A stretch of DNA of 64,000 nucleotides, taken from the NCBI RefSeq assembly GCF_001956315.1, contig NZ_KV887141.1, positions 1 through 64,000 on the forward strand, in the 5' to 3' direction. The notes beneath the pieces are model-generated. The model worked only from the letters and a program-made list of their open reading frames with translations. It did no database searches and was not told the origin of the DNA. The position numbers and the translations under genes are program-made. Shown one piece after another: positions 38,163 to 50,570 of the stretch. The first letter of the stretch is position 1. Each line of letters starts with the position of its first letter. The DNA comes from Sphingomonas montana (GTDB lineage Bacteria > Pseudomonadota > Alphaproteobacteria > Sphingomonadales > Sphingomonadaceae).

Positions 38163-39473
38163 TCAGGCGGCGATCCATTCGTTCAGATCCGCGCGGGCGC
38201 GGGCGGCCATCAGGGGTTTGCGGTCGACCTTTTTGGCGACGCCTTCGAGCGGCGGGAAGAGGCCGAAATTGACGTTCATCGGCTGGTAGGTGTCCGCCTT
38301 CGCGCCGCCGGTGATGTGACCGAGCAGCGCGCCGAGTGCTGTGGTGGGCGGCGGGGGCGGTGCCTCGGTGCCGGCCAGTTCCGCCGCGGCAAAACGGCCC
38401 GCCAACAGACCGACCGCGGCCGATTCAATATAGCCTTCGCAGCCGGTGATCTGCCCGGCGAAGCGGATGTTGGGCGCGTTCTTCAACCGCAGCGTACCGT
38501 CGAGCAGCTTGGGTGCCTGGAGGAAGGTGTTGCGGTGCAGGCCACCGAGCCGCGCGAATTCGGCATTGGCGAGGCCGGGGATCGTGCGGAACAGCCGGAC
38601 CTGTTCGGCATGCTTCAACTTGGTCTGGAATCCCACGATGTTCCAGAGCGTGCCGAGCGCGTTATCCTGGCGCAGCTGGACGACGGCGTGCGGCCAGCGG
38701 CCGGTGCGTGGATCGTCGAGCCCGACGGGCTTCATCGGGCCGTAGCGCAGCGTGTCGAACCCGCGTTCGGCCATGACCTCGATCGGCATGCAGCCGTCGA
38801 AATAGGGGGTGTTCTTCTCCCATTCCTTGAACTCGCCCTTCTCACCGGCGATCAGCCCGGCGTGGAAGGCGGCATATTCCTCGCGGTTCATGGGGCAGTT
38901 GATGTAGTCCTTGCCGTCGCCCTTGTTCCAGCGCGACTGGAACCAGCAGGTATCCATGTCGATGCTGTCGAAATGGACGATCGGCGCGATGGCGTCGAAG
39001 AAGGCGAGTGCGTCCTCGCCGGTCGCCTGACCGATCGCAGCCGCCAGCGGCGCGGCGGTGAGCGGGCCGGTGGCGATGATCGCGGGGCCTTCCGGTAGTG
39101 CGTCGACGCGTTCGCGGACGAGATCGATCAGCGGGTGGGCCTCGATCGCGGCGGTGACGCCTGCCGCGAACGCGTCACGATCGACCGCAAGTGCCGAGCC
39201 GGCGGGGACGCGGTGGATGTCGGCCTGCGCCATGATGAGCGAGCCGAGCGTGCGCAGTTCGGCGTGGAGGACGCCGACCGCGTTGCGTTCCGGGTCGTCC
39301 GACCGGAAGCTGTTCGAGCAGACGAGTTCGGCGAGATCGTCGCTGTGGTGCGCGGGCGTGCCTTCGACGCCGCGCATTTCGGAAAGGCGGACGCGGATGC
39401 CGGCCTGGGCCAGTTGCCAGGCGGCTTCGGACCCGGCGAGGCCGCCGCCGATGATGTGGATCTGATGGGACAT
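38163..39473 (-). CDS. trmFO: Methylenetetrahydrofolate-tRNA-(uracil-5)-methyltransferase
   Basis: FAD- and folate-dependent enzyme that makes m5U54 in the tRNA T-loop. It begins with the FAD motif [17 protein letters not shown] and contains [38 protein letters not shown] and LDGTLRLKN, with a C-terminal [14 protein letters not shown]. Length 436 residues, normal. It is followed by no clear operon partner. The presence of trmFO means a folate-type m5U54 pathway. Confidence 0.96.
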   Translation of the reverse strand: MSHQIHIIGGGLAGSEAAWQLAQAGIRVRLSEMRGVEGTPAHHSDDLAELVCSNSFRSDDPERNAVGVLHAELRTLGSLIMAQADIHRVPAGSALAVDRDAFAAGVTAAIEAHPLIDLVRERVDALPEGPAIIATGPLTAAPLAAAIGQATGEDALAFFDAIAPIVHFDSIDMDTCWFQSRWNKGDGKDYINCPMNREEYAAFHAGLIAGEKGEFKEWEKNTPYFDGCMPIEVMAERGFDTLRYGPMKPVGLDDPRTGRWPHAVVQLRQDNALGTLWNIVGFQTKLKHAEQVRLFRTIPGLANAEFARLGGLHRNTFLQAPKLLDGTLRLKNAPNIRFAGQITGCEGYIESAAVGLLAGRFAAAELAGTEAPPPPPTTALGALLGHITGGAKADTYQPMNVNFGLFPPLEGVAKKVDRKPLMAARARADLNEWIAA

Positions 39474-39551
39474 GGATCGGCTCTAGGCGTTGCGGCGCGG
39501 TTGGTGAAGTCCCCGGTTTCCTTGGGGCCACCGCGGCAGTATCCGGGCGGC

Positions 39552-39905
39552 ATGACAATCTACAAGATCATGACGGCGGATGCCGCCGATGCGTTTCGCC
39601 GGGCCGGCAGTTTTGCGGGGGCGGAGATCGACATCGCCGACGGCTATATTCATTTCTCGACCGGCCCCCAAGCGGCCGACACGCTGGCGCGGCATTTTGC
39701 GGGGCGCGACGGGCTGGTGCTGGTGTCGGTGGACGAGGATGCGCTGCCGACGCCGCTCAAATGGGAGCCTGCGCGGGGCGGGCAGTTGTTTCCGCATCTT
39801 TATGCGGCGCTGCCCTGGTCGGCGGTGACCGCGGTCGATCCGCTGCCGTTGGGCGCGGACGGAGTGCATCAGTTGCCGGGGGCGGTGTCCGGGACGGTCG
39901 TGTAG
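39552..39905 (+). CDS. DUF952 family protein
   Basis: A 117-residue soluble protein starting TIYKIMTADAADAFRRAGSF, followed by DGYIHFSTGPQAADTLARHF and LPTPLKWEPARGGQLFPHLY. These are the DUF952 blocks; the family is glutathione-S-transferase-like in older annotations, but no activity is proven. ATG 39552 follows GGGCGGC. Its 3' end overlaps the opposite lipoprotein gene by 37 bp. Confidence 0.85.
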   Translation: MTIYKIMTADAADAFRRAGSFAGAEIDIADGYIHFSTGPQAADTLARHFAGRDGLVLVSVDEDALPTPLKWEPARGGQLFPHLYAALPWSAVTAVDPLPLGADGVHQLPGAVSGTVV

Positions 39906-40353
39906 CAGCGGTTGTCGATGCGCAGCTTGCCGAGGTCGCAGACGCGGGTGTCGGGGAAGGTGCAGACCTTCCAAGGCGTGCCGTCCCTGGCCTTGCGGGT
40001 TGCGGGGGTGCCGCCGAGGTTCTGGCATTGGCCGACGGGGGTTACGATGACCGATTTGGGATCGTCGGGCTGGAAGGGGTCGCAGGCGGCGAGGAGCAGC
40101 AGGGCGAAGGGAACTGCGTAGCGGATCGTCCGCCTGTTGTGTCCCGGCGAGGGCCGGGGCCTTGGCGAAGCGGTTTCATCCAGGCCCCGGCCTTCGCCGG
40201 GGAAAGGTTCTGGGGCGGAGTGCAGGTTCGCGCCCCGAACTGGACCCCCGACTGCGCGGGGGGACAAGTTAGGCAGCGTATCCCCGTGGAGGCGGGGATC
40301 CAGATCGGAGCTTGAAACTGGACCCCCGCCTGCGCGGGGGTACGCTGGGTGCG

Positions 40354-40357
<4 letters not shown>
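39869..40357 (-). CDS. DUF333-like lipoprotein with repeat-derived N-terminal extension
   Basis: The conserved core spans 39869 to about 40130. It has a hydrophobic stretch IRYAVPFALLLLAAC with lipobox LLAAC, then CQNLGGTPATRKARDG and VCTFPDTRVCDLGKLR, like DUF333 (putative hemolysin) domains with paired cysteines. No ATG, GTG or TTG lies just before the signal peptide. The only in-frame ATG is at 40357, overlapping the gyrA stop as ATGA, which adds about 75 residues translated from palindromic repeats. Either the start is that ATG, an unusual codon is used, or the gene lost its start and is decaying. Confidence 0.55.
40143..40202. repeat. Long GC-rich hairpin repeat
   Basis: A left arm CCCGGCGAGGGCCGGGGCCT faces a right arm AGGCCCCGGCCTTCGCCGGG with one mismatch, around a loop of about 18 bases. 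It lies immediately upstream of the lipoprotein signal peptide. Confidence 0.8.
40239..40345. repeat. Two direct copies of a CCCCCG..CGCGGGGG repeat
   Basis: ACTGGACCCCCG-A-CTGCGCGGGGG (from 40239) and ACTGGACCCCCG-C-CTGCGCGGGGG (from 40317) are near-identical. Between them a related GTATCCCCGTGGAGGCGGGG palindrome is found. The region separates the gyrA end from the lipoprotein core. Confidence 0.8.
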
Positions 40358-43098
<2,741 letters not shown>

Positions 43099-43230
43099 GT
43101 GTGTTTCCGTGGGTTGTGGATGGGATGGTCGGGAACGCCCCGACGATCCGTCAACCTAGACGAAACGCAGCCGTAACGCCACCCCGGCAGGGCGCACGGC
43201 GTGCCGAAACGGTGGATGAAATCGCCGGTG

Positions 43231-43932
43231 TCAGGGGGCGATCGTCTGCCCGTCCCACGCCAGCATGTTCCCGCTGTCGGCCAGGGTCAGCCCGGCGATG
43301 ACGCGCAGGAGGTTGGCGGCGGCATCGTCCGGCGTCACAAGCTGTCCGTCGGCCAGATTGCGGCGGAACGGCAGGCTGAGGTTGGTCGCGACGGTGCCGG
43401 GGTGCAGCCCGACGCAGATCGCATCCGGCGCGCGCCGGGTGGTTTCGATCGCGATGTTGCGGACGAGCATGGCGAGCGCCGCCTTGGCCATGCGGTAACC
43501 GGTCCAGCCGCCAAGCCGGTTGTCGCCGATGCTGCCGACCCGCGCGCCGAGGACCGCGAAGACGGAGCGGCCGTCGCGCGGCAGCAGCGGCAGGAAGTGC
43601 TTGGCGACGATCGCCGGGCCGACCGCGTTCAGCGCGTAGCTGCGCAACAGGCGGTCGGCGTCCAGATCGCGCAGCGACCGTTCGGGCATGATGCCGGGTT
43701 CGTGCAGCATGCCCGTCGCCACGATGACGAGCCGGGGGGCGGGGCCTTCCGCGACGCGCGCGGCGGCCGCGGCGACCGAGGGTTCGTCGAGGATGTCGAT
43801 ATGGTGTTTGCCCGTCCGGGACAGCGCGTCGACGGATGTGCCTGCCGCCTCCAGTGCCGCGACGAGTGCCGCACCGATCCCGCCGGTGGAGCCGATGACG
43901 ATGGCGGTGCCGGATACCTGCGGGGCGGTCAT
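43231..43932 (-). CDS. Short-chain dehydrogenase/reductase (C-factor-like)
   Basis: A 233-residue Rossmann protein. The cofactor loop reads VIGSTGGIGAALVAAL, close to TGxxxGIG. The catalytic pair is in GGWTGYRMAKAAL (YxxxK), with HPGTVATNLSLPF after it. The absence of a full NNAG stretch and the short size fit the C-factor or CsgA-like SDR subgroup. The substrate is unknown. It overlaps the yaaA stop in ATGA, so it is coupled to that gene. Confidence 0.88.
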   Translation of the reverse strand: MTAPQVSGTAIVIGSTGGIGAALVAALEAAGTSVDALSRTGKHHIDILDEPSVAAAAARVAEGPAPRLVIVATGMLHEPGIMPERSLRDLDADRLLRSYALNAVGPAIVAKHFLPLLPRDGRSVFAVLGARVGSIGDNRLGGWTGYRMAKAALAMLVRNIAIETTRRAPDAICVGLHPGTVATNLSLPFRRNLADGQLVTPDDAAANLLRVIAGLTLADSGNMLAWDGQTIAP

Positions 43933-44690
43933 CGCGTGCGCACGAACCGGAGCACTGCGTCGTCCGACCCGTCCGCGGTGTAGGCATAGCCGTCGCTGTC
44001 GAACGTCTTGAGGCCGGCAACGTCAGCGATCCGATGTTCGCAGATATAGCGCGCCATCATGCCACGTGCCCGCTTCGCACCGAAGCTGTTGAAGCGCAGC
44101 CCCTTGGGACCGTCTTCGCGAAAGTCGATCGTCAGGATGCGCGCGCCGGCGGGCGGGGTGGGTGCCACCGCACCCCAATATTCCTGGCTGGCCAGGTTCA
44201 CGATGATACCCGACCCGTCGGCGTGCAGATCGCGGGCCAGCAGGTCAGCGATACGCGCCCCCCAGTGGGCGTAGACGTCCTTCGTCCGGCCGGGTGCCCA
44301 TTTCACGCCCATTTCCAGTCGGTAGGGGCGGATCAGGTCGAGCGGGCGGAGCAGGCCGTAAAGCCCGGACAGGATGCGGACATGATCCTGCGCATAACCG
44401 ATCGCCTCCGGTTCCAGCGAGCGGGCCTCGAACCCCGTATAGACGTCGCCATCGAACGCGTAGATCGCCGGGCGTTCCGGCTGATCCATGAACCCGCGAA
44501 AGCGCGAAACGTTCAGCGCGGCCAGCGTGTCGGAGATATGCATGAGCTTGGCCAGCTTCGGCTTGGTCAGCTTGGCAGCCGCGGCGGCGAGCTGTTCCGC
44601 CTCGTGCGCGAACCGCGGTTCGGTCGGGTCGACGGAGGGAAACGCCGACTCGTAGTCGAGCGATTTGGCAGGCGAAAGGACGGCGATCAT
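43929..44690 (-). CDS. yaaA: Peroxide stress protein YaaA (DUF328)
   Basis: A 253-residue protein with the family start IAVLSPAKSLDYE and the blocks LMHISDTLAALNVSRF, AIYAFDGDVYTGFEA, GLYGLLRPLDLIRPYRLEMG and INFREDGPKGL-like TIDFREDGPKGLRFNS. In E. coli YaaA lowers free iron under peroxide stress and binds DNA. ATG 44690 matches the family start; longer frames run into the opposite promoter. It diverges from the TPR gene and is upstream of the SDR. Confidence 0.92.
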   Translation of the reverse strand: MIAVLSPAKSLDYESAFPSVDPTEPRFAHEAEQLAAAAAKLTKPKLAKLMHISDTLAALNVSRFRGFMDQPERPAIYAFDGDVYTGFEARSLEPEAIGYAQDHVRILSGLYGLLRPLDLIRPYRLEMGVKWAPGRTKDVYAHWGARIADLLARDLHADGSGIIVNLASQEYWGAVAPTPPAGARILTIDFREDGPKGLRFNSFGAKRARGMMARYICEHRIADVAGLKTFDSDGYAYTADGSDDAVLRFVRTR

Positions 44691-44839
44691 GCGGCATGGG
44701 GTAGCGCATGTGCTGCGTCCGTCCAAGGCGGCACCGGCGGGCGGCTGCGCAGACGCCTTGTGCGGGCGCATAGGTGGCATTAGCTATGCCGGGGATCAAG
44801 ACGGCGCCGATGGTGCCGTCAGACGGAGGCTGTACGGCG

Positions 44840-46081
44840 ATGAAGTATCTTTCCACCACCGCATTGGGTGTCGCGCTGGCGTTCGGCGGGGCCGCGATCC
44901 TCGGGCAGCCGGCAATTGCCGCAAAGAAGGAAGCGGCCCCGGCCGGTCCGAAGCTGAGCAAGGAAGTGCGCGAGCCGCTGGCCGCCGCGCAGACCGCAAT
45001 CCGGGGCGGCGACGCGACCACCGGTGCCGCCAAGCTGGCCGAGGCCAATGCTGCCGCGAAGACCGACGAAGAGAAGTATTTCGTGGCCGCGGTGATGATC
45101 GAGCTGGGCAAGATCGACAATAACCCGGCCACGCAGGCAGCGGCCGTAGACGCGCTGATCGCCAGCAACCGCGCGCCGGCCGACCAGCTGCCGACGCTGT
45201 ATCTGGTCAGCGGGCAGACGGCGTACCGCGCCGCAAACTATGCCAAGGCCGAGCAGATGCTGGCCAAGGCGATCGAGTTGAAGACGACCGATACGAACGC
45301 CTATGCGTTGCTGGTCGAAGCGCAGGCCAAGCAGAACAAGACGCCGCAGGCGTTGCAGACGCTGCAGACCGCGATCGATACGCAGCGGGCGGCAGGGACG
45401 AAGGCGCCGGCCGACTGGTACGGGCGCGGCATCAACCTGGCCTACACCGCCAAGCTGCCGCAGCAGACCGCGGCACTGACCCAGGCATGGGTGAAGGATT
45501 ACCCGACGGCATCCAACTGGCGCGATTCGCTGGTCACCTATCGCGAACTCAATCCGATGGATGCCGACGGGCAGCTGGACCTGATGCGCCTGCAGCGCAC
45601 GGCCGGCGCGATGAAGGGCCAGGGCGACTATATGGAATATGTCCTGGCGACCTATCTCCGTTACCCGGGTGAGGCCAAGGCGGTGCTGGACGAGGGCAGC
45701 CGCGCCGGCGTCATCAACCTGAGCAAGGGCGGCAACGCGGCCGAGATCAACGGGATCATCAGCCCCAAGGTCGCGGCCGACAAGGCATCGCTCGGCGCGG
45801 CCGCGACGGCGGCGCGCGGGCCGAAGGGCACCGGCAAGACCGCGCTGTCCACCGGCGATGCGTATCTGGGCTATGGTGACTGGACCAACGCGGCGGAGAT
45901 GTACAAGCTGGCCGCGACCAAGGGCGGCGTCGATGCGGGCCTGGTGAACACGCGGCTCGGCATGGCGCTTGCCAAGGCGGGGCAGAAGGACGCCGCGCGG
46001 CAGGCATTCGGTCAGATCACGACCGGTCCGCGCGCCGGCCTGGCGAAATACTGGCTGATCTGGCTCGACCAGCAGGCCTGA
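44840..46081 (+). CDS. Exported TPR protein
   Basis: A 413-residue protein with a signal peptide ([19 protein letters not shown], cleavage near AIAA). TPR-like repeats run through the middle: [20 protein letters not shown]-type units, [20 protein letters not shown], and at the end [20 protein letters not shown] with [20 protein letters not shown]. It is probably a periplasmic scaffold. No enzymatic domain is visible. ATG 44840 starts the signal peptide. A terminator-like hairpin follows. Confidence 0.85.
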   Translation: MKYLSTTALGVALAFGGAAILGQPAIAAKKEAAPAGPKLSKEVREPLAAAQTAIRGGDATTGAAKLAEANAAAKTDEEKYFVAAVMIELGKIDNNPATQAAAVDALIASNRAPADQLPTLYLVSGQTAYRAANYAKAEQMLAKAIELKTTDTNAYALLVEAQAKQNKTPQALQTLQTAIDTQRAAGTKAPADWYGRGINLAYTAKLPQQTAALTQAWVKDYPTASNWRDSLVTYRELNPMDADGQLDLMRLQRTAGAMKGQGDYMEYVLATYLRYPGEAKAVLDEGSRAGVINLSKGGNAAEINGIISPKVAADKASLGAAATAARGPKGTGKTALSTGDAYLGYGDWTNAAEMYKLAATKGGVDAGLVNTRLGMALAKAGQKDAARQAFGQITTGPRAGLAKYWLIWLDQQA

Positions 46082-46104
46082 TCGGTCGCGAACGGCACGA
46101 TCCG

Positions 46105-46141
46105 GGGGCGGCGCGGCGCAGGCTGCGTCGCCCCTTTGTTT
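46105..46141 (+). terminator. Terminator after the TPR gene
   Basis: GGGGCG and GCGCAG on the left pair with CTGCG-T-CGCCCC on the right with a small bulge, followed by TTTGTTTT. It ends the TPR transcript about 40 bp before folE. Confidence 0.65.
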
Positions 46142-46178
46142 TCGGGCCGCCGCGCCCGCGGGAAAGGGGGAACGGACG

Positions 46179-46790
46179 ATGACCGACGATCGCGATGAAA
46201 GTGCGCCCGCCACGCTGCCGGCAAAGGCCCATGTGCCGGAACCGGTGCAGGAGGCGATTCGTACGCTGATCCGCTGGGCGGGTGATGATCCGACGCGCGA
46301 GGGCCTGCTCGACACGCCGGCGCGGGTGGCGCGCGCATGGCGGGAATATTGCCAGGGCTATGCCGAGGACCCCCGCATTCATCTGTCCCGGGTGTTCGAG
46401 GAGGTCGGCGGCTATGACGAGATCGTGCTGCTGAAGGACATACCGTTCCAGTCGCATTGCGAACATCATATGGCACCGATCATCGGCAAGGCGCACATCG
46501 CCTATCTGCCGCGCGACCATGTCGTGGGCATTTCCAAGCTGGCGCGCGTGCTGCACGGCTTTGCGCGTCGGTTGCAGATCCAGGAACGGCTGACCGCGGA
46601 GGTGGCGGACTGTATCTGGGACGCGCTGAAACCGCACGGCGTAGCGGTTGTGATCGAGGCGAGCCATGCGTGCATGACCGCGCGCGGCGTGCGGACGCCG
46701 GGCGTCGGCATGGTCACCAGCCGGATGATGGGCGTATTCCGGGAAGACGAGCGCAGCCGCCGCGAGGTGCTGGCGCTGATGGGATGCTAG
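46179..46790 (+). CDS. folE: GTP cyclohydrolase I
   Basis: First enzyme of tetrahydrofolate synthesis, making dihydroneopterin triphosphate from GTP; the same product also feeds queuosine synthesis through QueD. Zinc ligands are in HCEHHMAP and [12 protein letters not shown]. The blocks [15 protein letters not shown] and [20 protein letters not shown] are intact. Length 203 residues, with a charged N-terminal extension. A 26-bp gap to the next gene suggests possible cotranscription. Confidence 0.95.
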   Translation: MTDDRDESAPATLPAKAHVPEPVQEAIRTLIRWAGDDPTREGLLDTPARVARAWREYCQGYAEDPRIHLSRVFEEVGGYDEIVLLKDIPFQSHCEHHMAPIIGKAHIAYLPRDHVVGISKLARVLHGFARRLQIQERLTAEVADCIWDALKPHGVAVVIEASHACMTARGVRTPGVGMVTSRMMGVFREDERSRREVLALMGC

Positions 46791-46816
46791 ACGGGTGAAC
46801 GCTGGGGGGCGGGGCA

Positions 46817-47947
46817 ATGAACGGGGTGCTATATTGCGACGGGGACGTGCAGGTCCGGCATAGACCCGCCGCCGACACGCGGCGGCACGTCGTGACATTC
46901 GATCATCATCACGATCATCCGACTTTCGACCGTCTGGCCTTTGCCGAAGCGTTCCTGGCGGACCGCGGGATCAGTGCCACCCACGTGTTGACGCGGACCA
47001 GCGCCTGGTATCAGTATCGCGGACTGGACAGGGCGTGGTCGGCGGTGCGCAGGACCACGTCCGGGGCGACGGACATCCTGGCCTATGGTTCCAGCATGGG
47101 TGGCTATGCGGCGATCCGTTTTGCAGACGCCGTGGGTGCCACGCGGGTGCTTGCCCTGTCGCCGCAATATTCGATCGATCCGCGCGTGATGCGGGGCGAA
47201 CGGCGCTGGAGCAGGCAGGCAAGCAGGCTGCGTTTCATCCCGGCATTGAACGGTCCGATCCGCTGTTCGGCAGACGTTGTGCTCGTCCATGATCCCTGCG
47301 GGCCGGACCAAGCCCATACGCGGCGCATCATGGCGGAAACGGCGGTCCGTGCCGTCGCCGTGCGGCATGGCGGCCATCCGGTCGGATCGTTCCTGTCGGA
47401 GATCGGCTGCCTGGCCCCGCTGGTGATCGATGCTATCGACGGATCGGTCGACCACGATACGCTCCATGCCGCCTGCCGCGCGGCCCGCAGCGGTTCGATG
47501 AACTATCTGTGCGCGCTGGCCGATGCGCAGCCGGCGGCGCGACCACGGACCGCGCTCGCGCTCGCGCAGCGGGCCGTGGCGATCGCGCCCGGCAATCCGG
47601 CCGGTCTCCATTTCCTGGCGATGCAACTGCGCGCGGCCGGCCGCAGCGAGGAGGCTGTCAGGGTCTATCGCGACGTTCTGGCACTCGACCGGTCGCCCGC
47701 CTATCTCTTCATGGCTGCCACGATCCTACTGGAGGCCGGACGAGCAGGCGAGGCGCTCGCCGTGGGCCGCGAACTCGTCGAGGGCGCGCCGGAGCGGGCC
47801 GACTATCATTATCTCTGCTTCCGCGCGCATCTTGCCCTGCGTCAAACGACGGCCGCCACGACCTGTCTCAGGTCCGCATTGTCCGGTGATCCGACGAACG
47901 GGGTCTATTGGCGGGCCTGGTTCCGACTGGCGCGGATACTGGTCTGA
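46817..47947 (+). CDS. Alpha/beta-hydrolase fold fused to TPR repeats
   Basis: A 376-residue two-part protein. Residues 1-205 look like an alpha/beta hydrolase: nucleophile elbow AYGSSMGGYAAIRFA with Ser93, an LVHDP strand near residue 157, and a possible catalytic histidine in VRHGGHPVG (184 or 187). Residues 236-376 are TPR-like helices (ALAQRAVAIAPGNPAGLHFL, AGRSEEAVRVYRDVLALDRS, AGRAGEALAVGRELVEGAP). No signal peptide is visible. I do not recognise an exact family; hydrolase domains of this kind occur in polysaccharide loci, but no such genes lie nearby. Confidence 0.72.
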   Translation: MNGVLYCDGDVQVRHRPAADTRRHVVTFDHHHDHPTFDRLAFAEAFLADRGISATHVLTRTSAWYQYRGLDRAWSAVRRTTSGATDILAYGSSMGGYAAIRFADAVGATRVLALSPQYSIDPRVMRGERRWSRQASRLRFIPALNGPIRCSADVVLVHDPCGPDQAHTRRIMAETAVRAVAVRHGGHPVGSFLSEIGCLAPLVIDAIDGSVDHDTLHAACRAARSGSMNYLCALADAQPAARPRTALALAQRAVAIAPGNPAGLHFLAMQLRAAGRSEEAVRVYRDVLALDRSPAYLFMAATILLEAGRAGEALAVGRELVEGAPERADYHYLCFRAHLALRQTTAATTCLRSALSGDPTNGVYWRAWFRLARILV

Positions 47948-48036
47948 GATCAGGCGCCGTGCGGCGCGCTACTCGGATCGGCGGGCGCCCCAGGCCTGCC
48001 GGCTGCAAGTCGGGCCTCCTGCCTTGCCGGCACATG

Positions 48037-48067
48037 AAAAGGCCGCCCGGATCGCTCCGGACGGCCT
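48037..48067 (-). terminator. Terminator of rpsF-rpsR-rplI
   Basis: On the minus strand AGGCCGTCCGG and CCGGGCGGCC form a stem around a short loop, followed by TTTT. It lies 25 bp after the rplI stop. Confidence 0.85.
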
Positions 48068-48092
48068 GTTCTGCGGCCACTGATCGAAAGCC

Positions 48093-48692
48093 TCAGCCTT
48101 CGGTCGGGGTCTCGCCTTCCGGCGCTTCTTCCACGGCGATCTCGCCGGGTTCCGCGTTCGGATCATAGTCCTCGGTGAAGCCGGCTTCGTCACGCTCGAA
48201 CATCGACGACATGACGTCGACGCCCTGCGCCTGGAGTTCGGCCTCTTCCGGCGAACGGGCGACGTTGACCTTGATCGTGATCGACACTTCCGGATGGAGC
48301 GCGATGCGGACCGTGGACAGGCCGATCGTCTTGATCGGCTTGTTCAGGACGATCTGGTTCTTCGTCACCTTGTCGCCGTCGGTTTCCAACGCTTCGACCA
48401 GATCGCGGGTCGAAACCGAACCGTAGAGCTGACCGGTGTTGGACGCCTGGCGGATCAGCGTGATGGTCTTGCCGTCGATGCCCTTGGCATCTTCGGTGGC
48501 GACGTCACGACGCTTGGCGTTTTCGGCTTCGATGTTGGCGCGGTTGGCCTCGAAGACCTTCTTGTTCGCCGAGTTGGCGCGGAGCGCCTTCTTGCGGGGC
48601 AGGAGGAAGTTACGCGCGAAACCGTTCTTCACGGTGACGACGTCACCGATCTGGCCCAGCTTTTCAACACGTTCGAGCAGGATCACATCCAT
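48093..48692 (-). CDS. rplI: 50S ribosomal protein L9
   Basis: Ribosomal protein L9 with the N-terminal domain MDVILLERVEKLGQIGDVVT and the conserved GFARNFLLPRKKALRA, a connecting helix and a C-terminal domain including NQIVLNKPIKTIGL. The total of 199 residues exceeds the usual 150 because of an acidic Glu/Pro-rich tail (EAPEGETPTEG at the end), common in sphingomonads. It lies 12 bp after rpsR, in the classic rpsF-rpsR-rplI order. Confidence 0.96.
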   Translation of the reverse strand: MDVILLERVEKLGQIGDVVTVKNGFARNFLLPRKKALRANSANKKVFEANRANIEAENAKRRDVATEDAKGIDGKTITLIRQASNTGQLYGSVSTRDLVEALETDGDKVTKNQIVLNKPIKTIGLSTVRIALHPEVSITIKVNVARSPEEAELQAQGVDVMSSMFERDEAGFTEDYDPNAEPGEIAVEEAPEGETPTEG

Positions 48693-48704
48693 GTCGGCAG
48701 CTCC

Positions 48705-48929
48705 TTACTTGACGATGTACGGAAGCAGCCCGATGTGACGGGCACGCTTGATCGCCTGGGCGAGTTCGCGCTGCTTCTTTGCGGAAACCGCGGTGATGCG
48801 GCTGGGGACGATCTTGCCGCGTTCGGACACGAAGCCCTGCAGCAACCGGACGTCCTTATAGTCGATCCGGGGCGCGTCCTTCGCGGAGAAGGGGCAGCTC
48901 TTGCGACGACGGAAAAATGGGCGTGCCAT
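48705..48929 (-). CDS. rpsR: 30S ribosomal protein S18
   Basis: A 74-residue S18. It starts [14 protein letters not shown] and contains [19 protein letters not shown] and [20 protein letters not shown], the standard core that binds S6 and 16S rRNA. It retains a cysteine in the N-terminal SCPFS. Middle gene of the operon. Confidence 0.97.
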   Translation of the reverse strand: MARPFFRRRKSCPFSAKDAPRIDYKDVRLLQGFVSERGKIVPSRITAVSAKKQRELAQAIKRARHIGLLPYIVK

Positions 48930-48943
48930 CTGTTTCTAGCTCC

Positions 48944-49405
48944 TCAGCCTGCGTCGCGGTCGTCGCGGGGACGATCTTCGCGGGGGCCACGATCCGGGCG
49001 GTCGCCACGATCCTGACGGGGACCACGATCGCCGCGGTCACCACGGTCGCCGCCACGGCCACCACGGTCGCGCTCGCTGCGCTCGTTGCGGCGCATCATC
49101 GCGGACGGGCCGGCTTCATGCGCGTCGACACGGACGGTCATGTAGCGGACGATGTCCTCGTTGATCCCGGTCTGGCGCTCCAGCTCGGCGATCACGCCGG
49201 TCGGCGCGTCGATTTCGAGCATGACGTAATGCGCCTTGCGGTTCTTCTGGATGCGATAGGCGAGACCGCGAAGGCCCCAGCTCTCGGTCTTTACGACCCG
49301 GCCCTTGCCTTCTTCGACGATCTTCGTAGCGGTTTCCGCAAGCACGTCGACCTGGGCTTGTGCCAGATCCTGACGCGCGAGGAACACGTGCTCATAGAGA
49401 GCCAT
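48944..49405 (-). CDS. rpsF: 30S ribosomal protein S6
   Basis: S6 core of about 100 residues ([60 protein letters not shown]). A tail of about 45 residues follows, made of repeated Arg-Gly-Asp/Asp-Arg units ([21 protein letters not shown]). The tail encodes tandem near-repeats at about 48950-49075. Start ATG 49405 follows AAGGACG. It diverges from fabD over 210 bp. Confidence 0.95.
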   Translation of the reverse strand: MALYEHVFLARQDLAQAQVDVLAETATKIVEEGKGRVVKTESWGLRGLAYRIQKNRKAHYVMLEIDAPTGVIAELERQTGINEDIVRYMTVRVDAHEAGPSAMMRRNERSERDRGGRGGDRGDRGDRGPRQDRGDRPDRGPREDRPRDDRDAG

Positions 49406-49615
49406 GTCTTCACGTCCTTACATTTGGCCGATCGCTGACGCCGCCCCATGCGAACGCCCCTCCGGCTTTCTTCAAATATCGATGGGGCGGCGGGACGGGC
49501 CCGTCGCCTGACGAAGCGGGGGCAATGGCGGAAAGGGCGGCGGAAAGCAAGCGGGTTGCACTGACGGTCGTGCGGCCATAACGCGCTGCCCAGACGGATT
49601 TGGTGGAGAGAGCCC

Positions 49616-50551
49616 GTGCGTGCATTCCTATTCCCCGGACAGGGCAGCCAGGCAGTCGGCATGGGCGCCGCGCTGGCCGCCGCCAGCACCGCGGCGCGCG
49701 AGACGTTGCAGGAGATGGACGATGCGCTGGAGCAGCGGCTATCCAAGCTGATGGCCGAGGGGCCGGAGCGCGACCTGACGCTGACCGAGAATGCCCAGCC
49801 GGCGATCATGGCGAATGCGATCGCAACGTTGCGCGTACTGGAGCGCGAGGGCGGCGTGCGGCTGGCGGACAAGGTCGACTATGTCGCCGGGCACTCGCTG
49901 GGCGAATATAGCGCGCTGTGTGCGGCCGAAGGCTTTGACCTGGCGACGACGGCGCGCCTGCTGAAGCTGCGGGGCCGCGCGATGCAAGCCGCCGTGCCGG
50001 TGGGCGTCGGCGCCATGGCGGCGTTGCTGGGCATCGACTTCGAGACGGCGCAGGCGATCGTGGCGGAGGCCGCGCAGGGTGAAGTGTGCGAGGCGGCGAA
50101 CGATAATGGCGGCGGGCAGGTGGTCGTGTCCGGCCATGTCGCCGCGGTGGAGCGCGCGATGGAGATCGCCAAGACGCGTGGGGCCAAGCGGGCGCTGCTG
50201 CTGCCGGTGTCCGCGCCGTTCCACTGCGCGTTGATGGCGCCGGCGGCCGAGGCGATGGAGGCGGCGCTGGCGACGGCACCGCTGCGCGCGCCGCTGGTTC
50301 CGGTCTATGCCAATGTGACGGCCGCGCCGGTGGCGGATGCCGACACGATCCGGCGGCTGCTGGTGGAGCAGGTGACGGGCACGGTGCGCTGGCGGGAGAG
50401 CGTGGCGGCCATGTTCGCGGCCGGGGTGACCGAGTTCGTGGAGTTCGGCGGCAAGGTGCTGACCCCGATGGTCAAGCGGATTGCGCCGGAAGCGAAGGCG
50501 ACGAGCGTCGTGACGATGGCCGATATCGAGGCGCTGGCGGGGACATTGTAG
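49616..50551 (+). CDS. fabD: Malonyl-CoA:ACP transacylase
   Basis: Loads malonate on acyl carrier protein. FLFPGQGSQAVGMG is the N-terminal block. GHSLGEYSALCAA holds the catalytic serine, and VSAPFHCALM the histidine. GTG 49616 is the start, preceded by GGAG. Length 311 residues. fabG follows after 174 bp that hold a palindromic repeat, then acpP, fabF and mltG. Confidence 0.96.
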   Translation: MRAFLFPGQGSQAVGMGAALAAASTAARETLQEMDDALEQRLSKLMAEGPERDLTLTENAQPAIMANAIATLRVLEREGGVRLADKVDYVAGHSLGEYSALCAAEGFDLATTARLLKLRGRAMQAAVPVGVGAMAALLGIDFETAQAIVAEAAQGEVCEAANDNGGGQVVVSGHVAAVERAMEIAKTRGAKRALLLPVSAPFHCALMAPAAEAMEAALATAPLRAPLVPVYANVTAAPVADADTIRRLLVEQVTGTVRWRESVAAMFAAGVTEFVEFGGKVLTPMVKRIAPEAKATSVVTMADIEALAGTL

Positions 50552-50570
50552 AAGTAACCGGACCCCCCGG

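Noticed and set aside
40239-40345. Possible CRISPR-like direct repeats
   Set aside because: Only two copies, each an internal palindrome, with no regular spacers and no cas genes.
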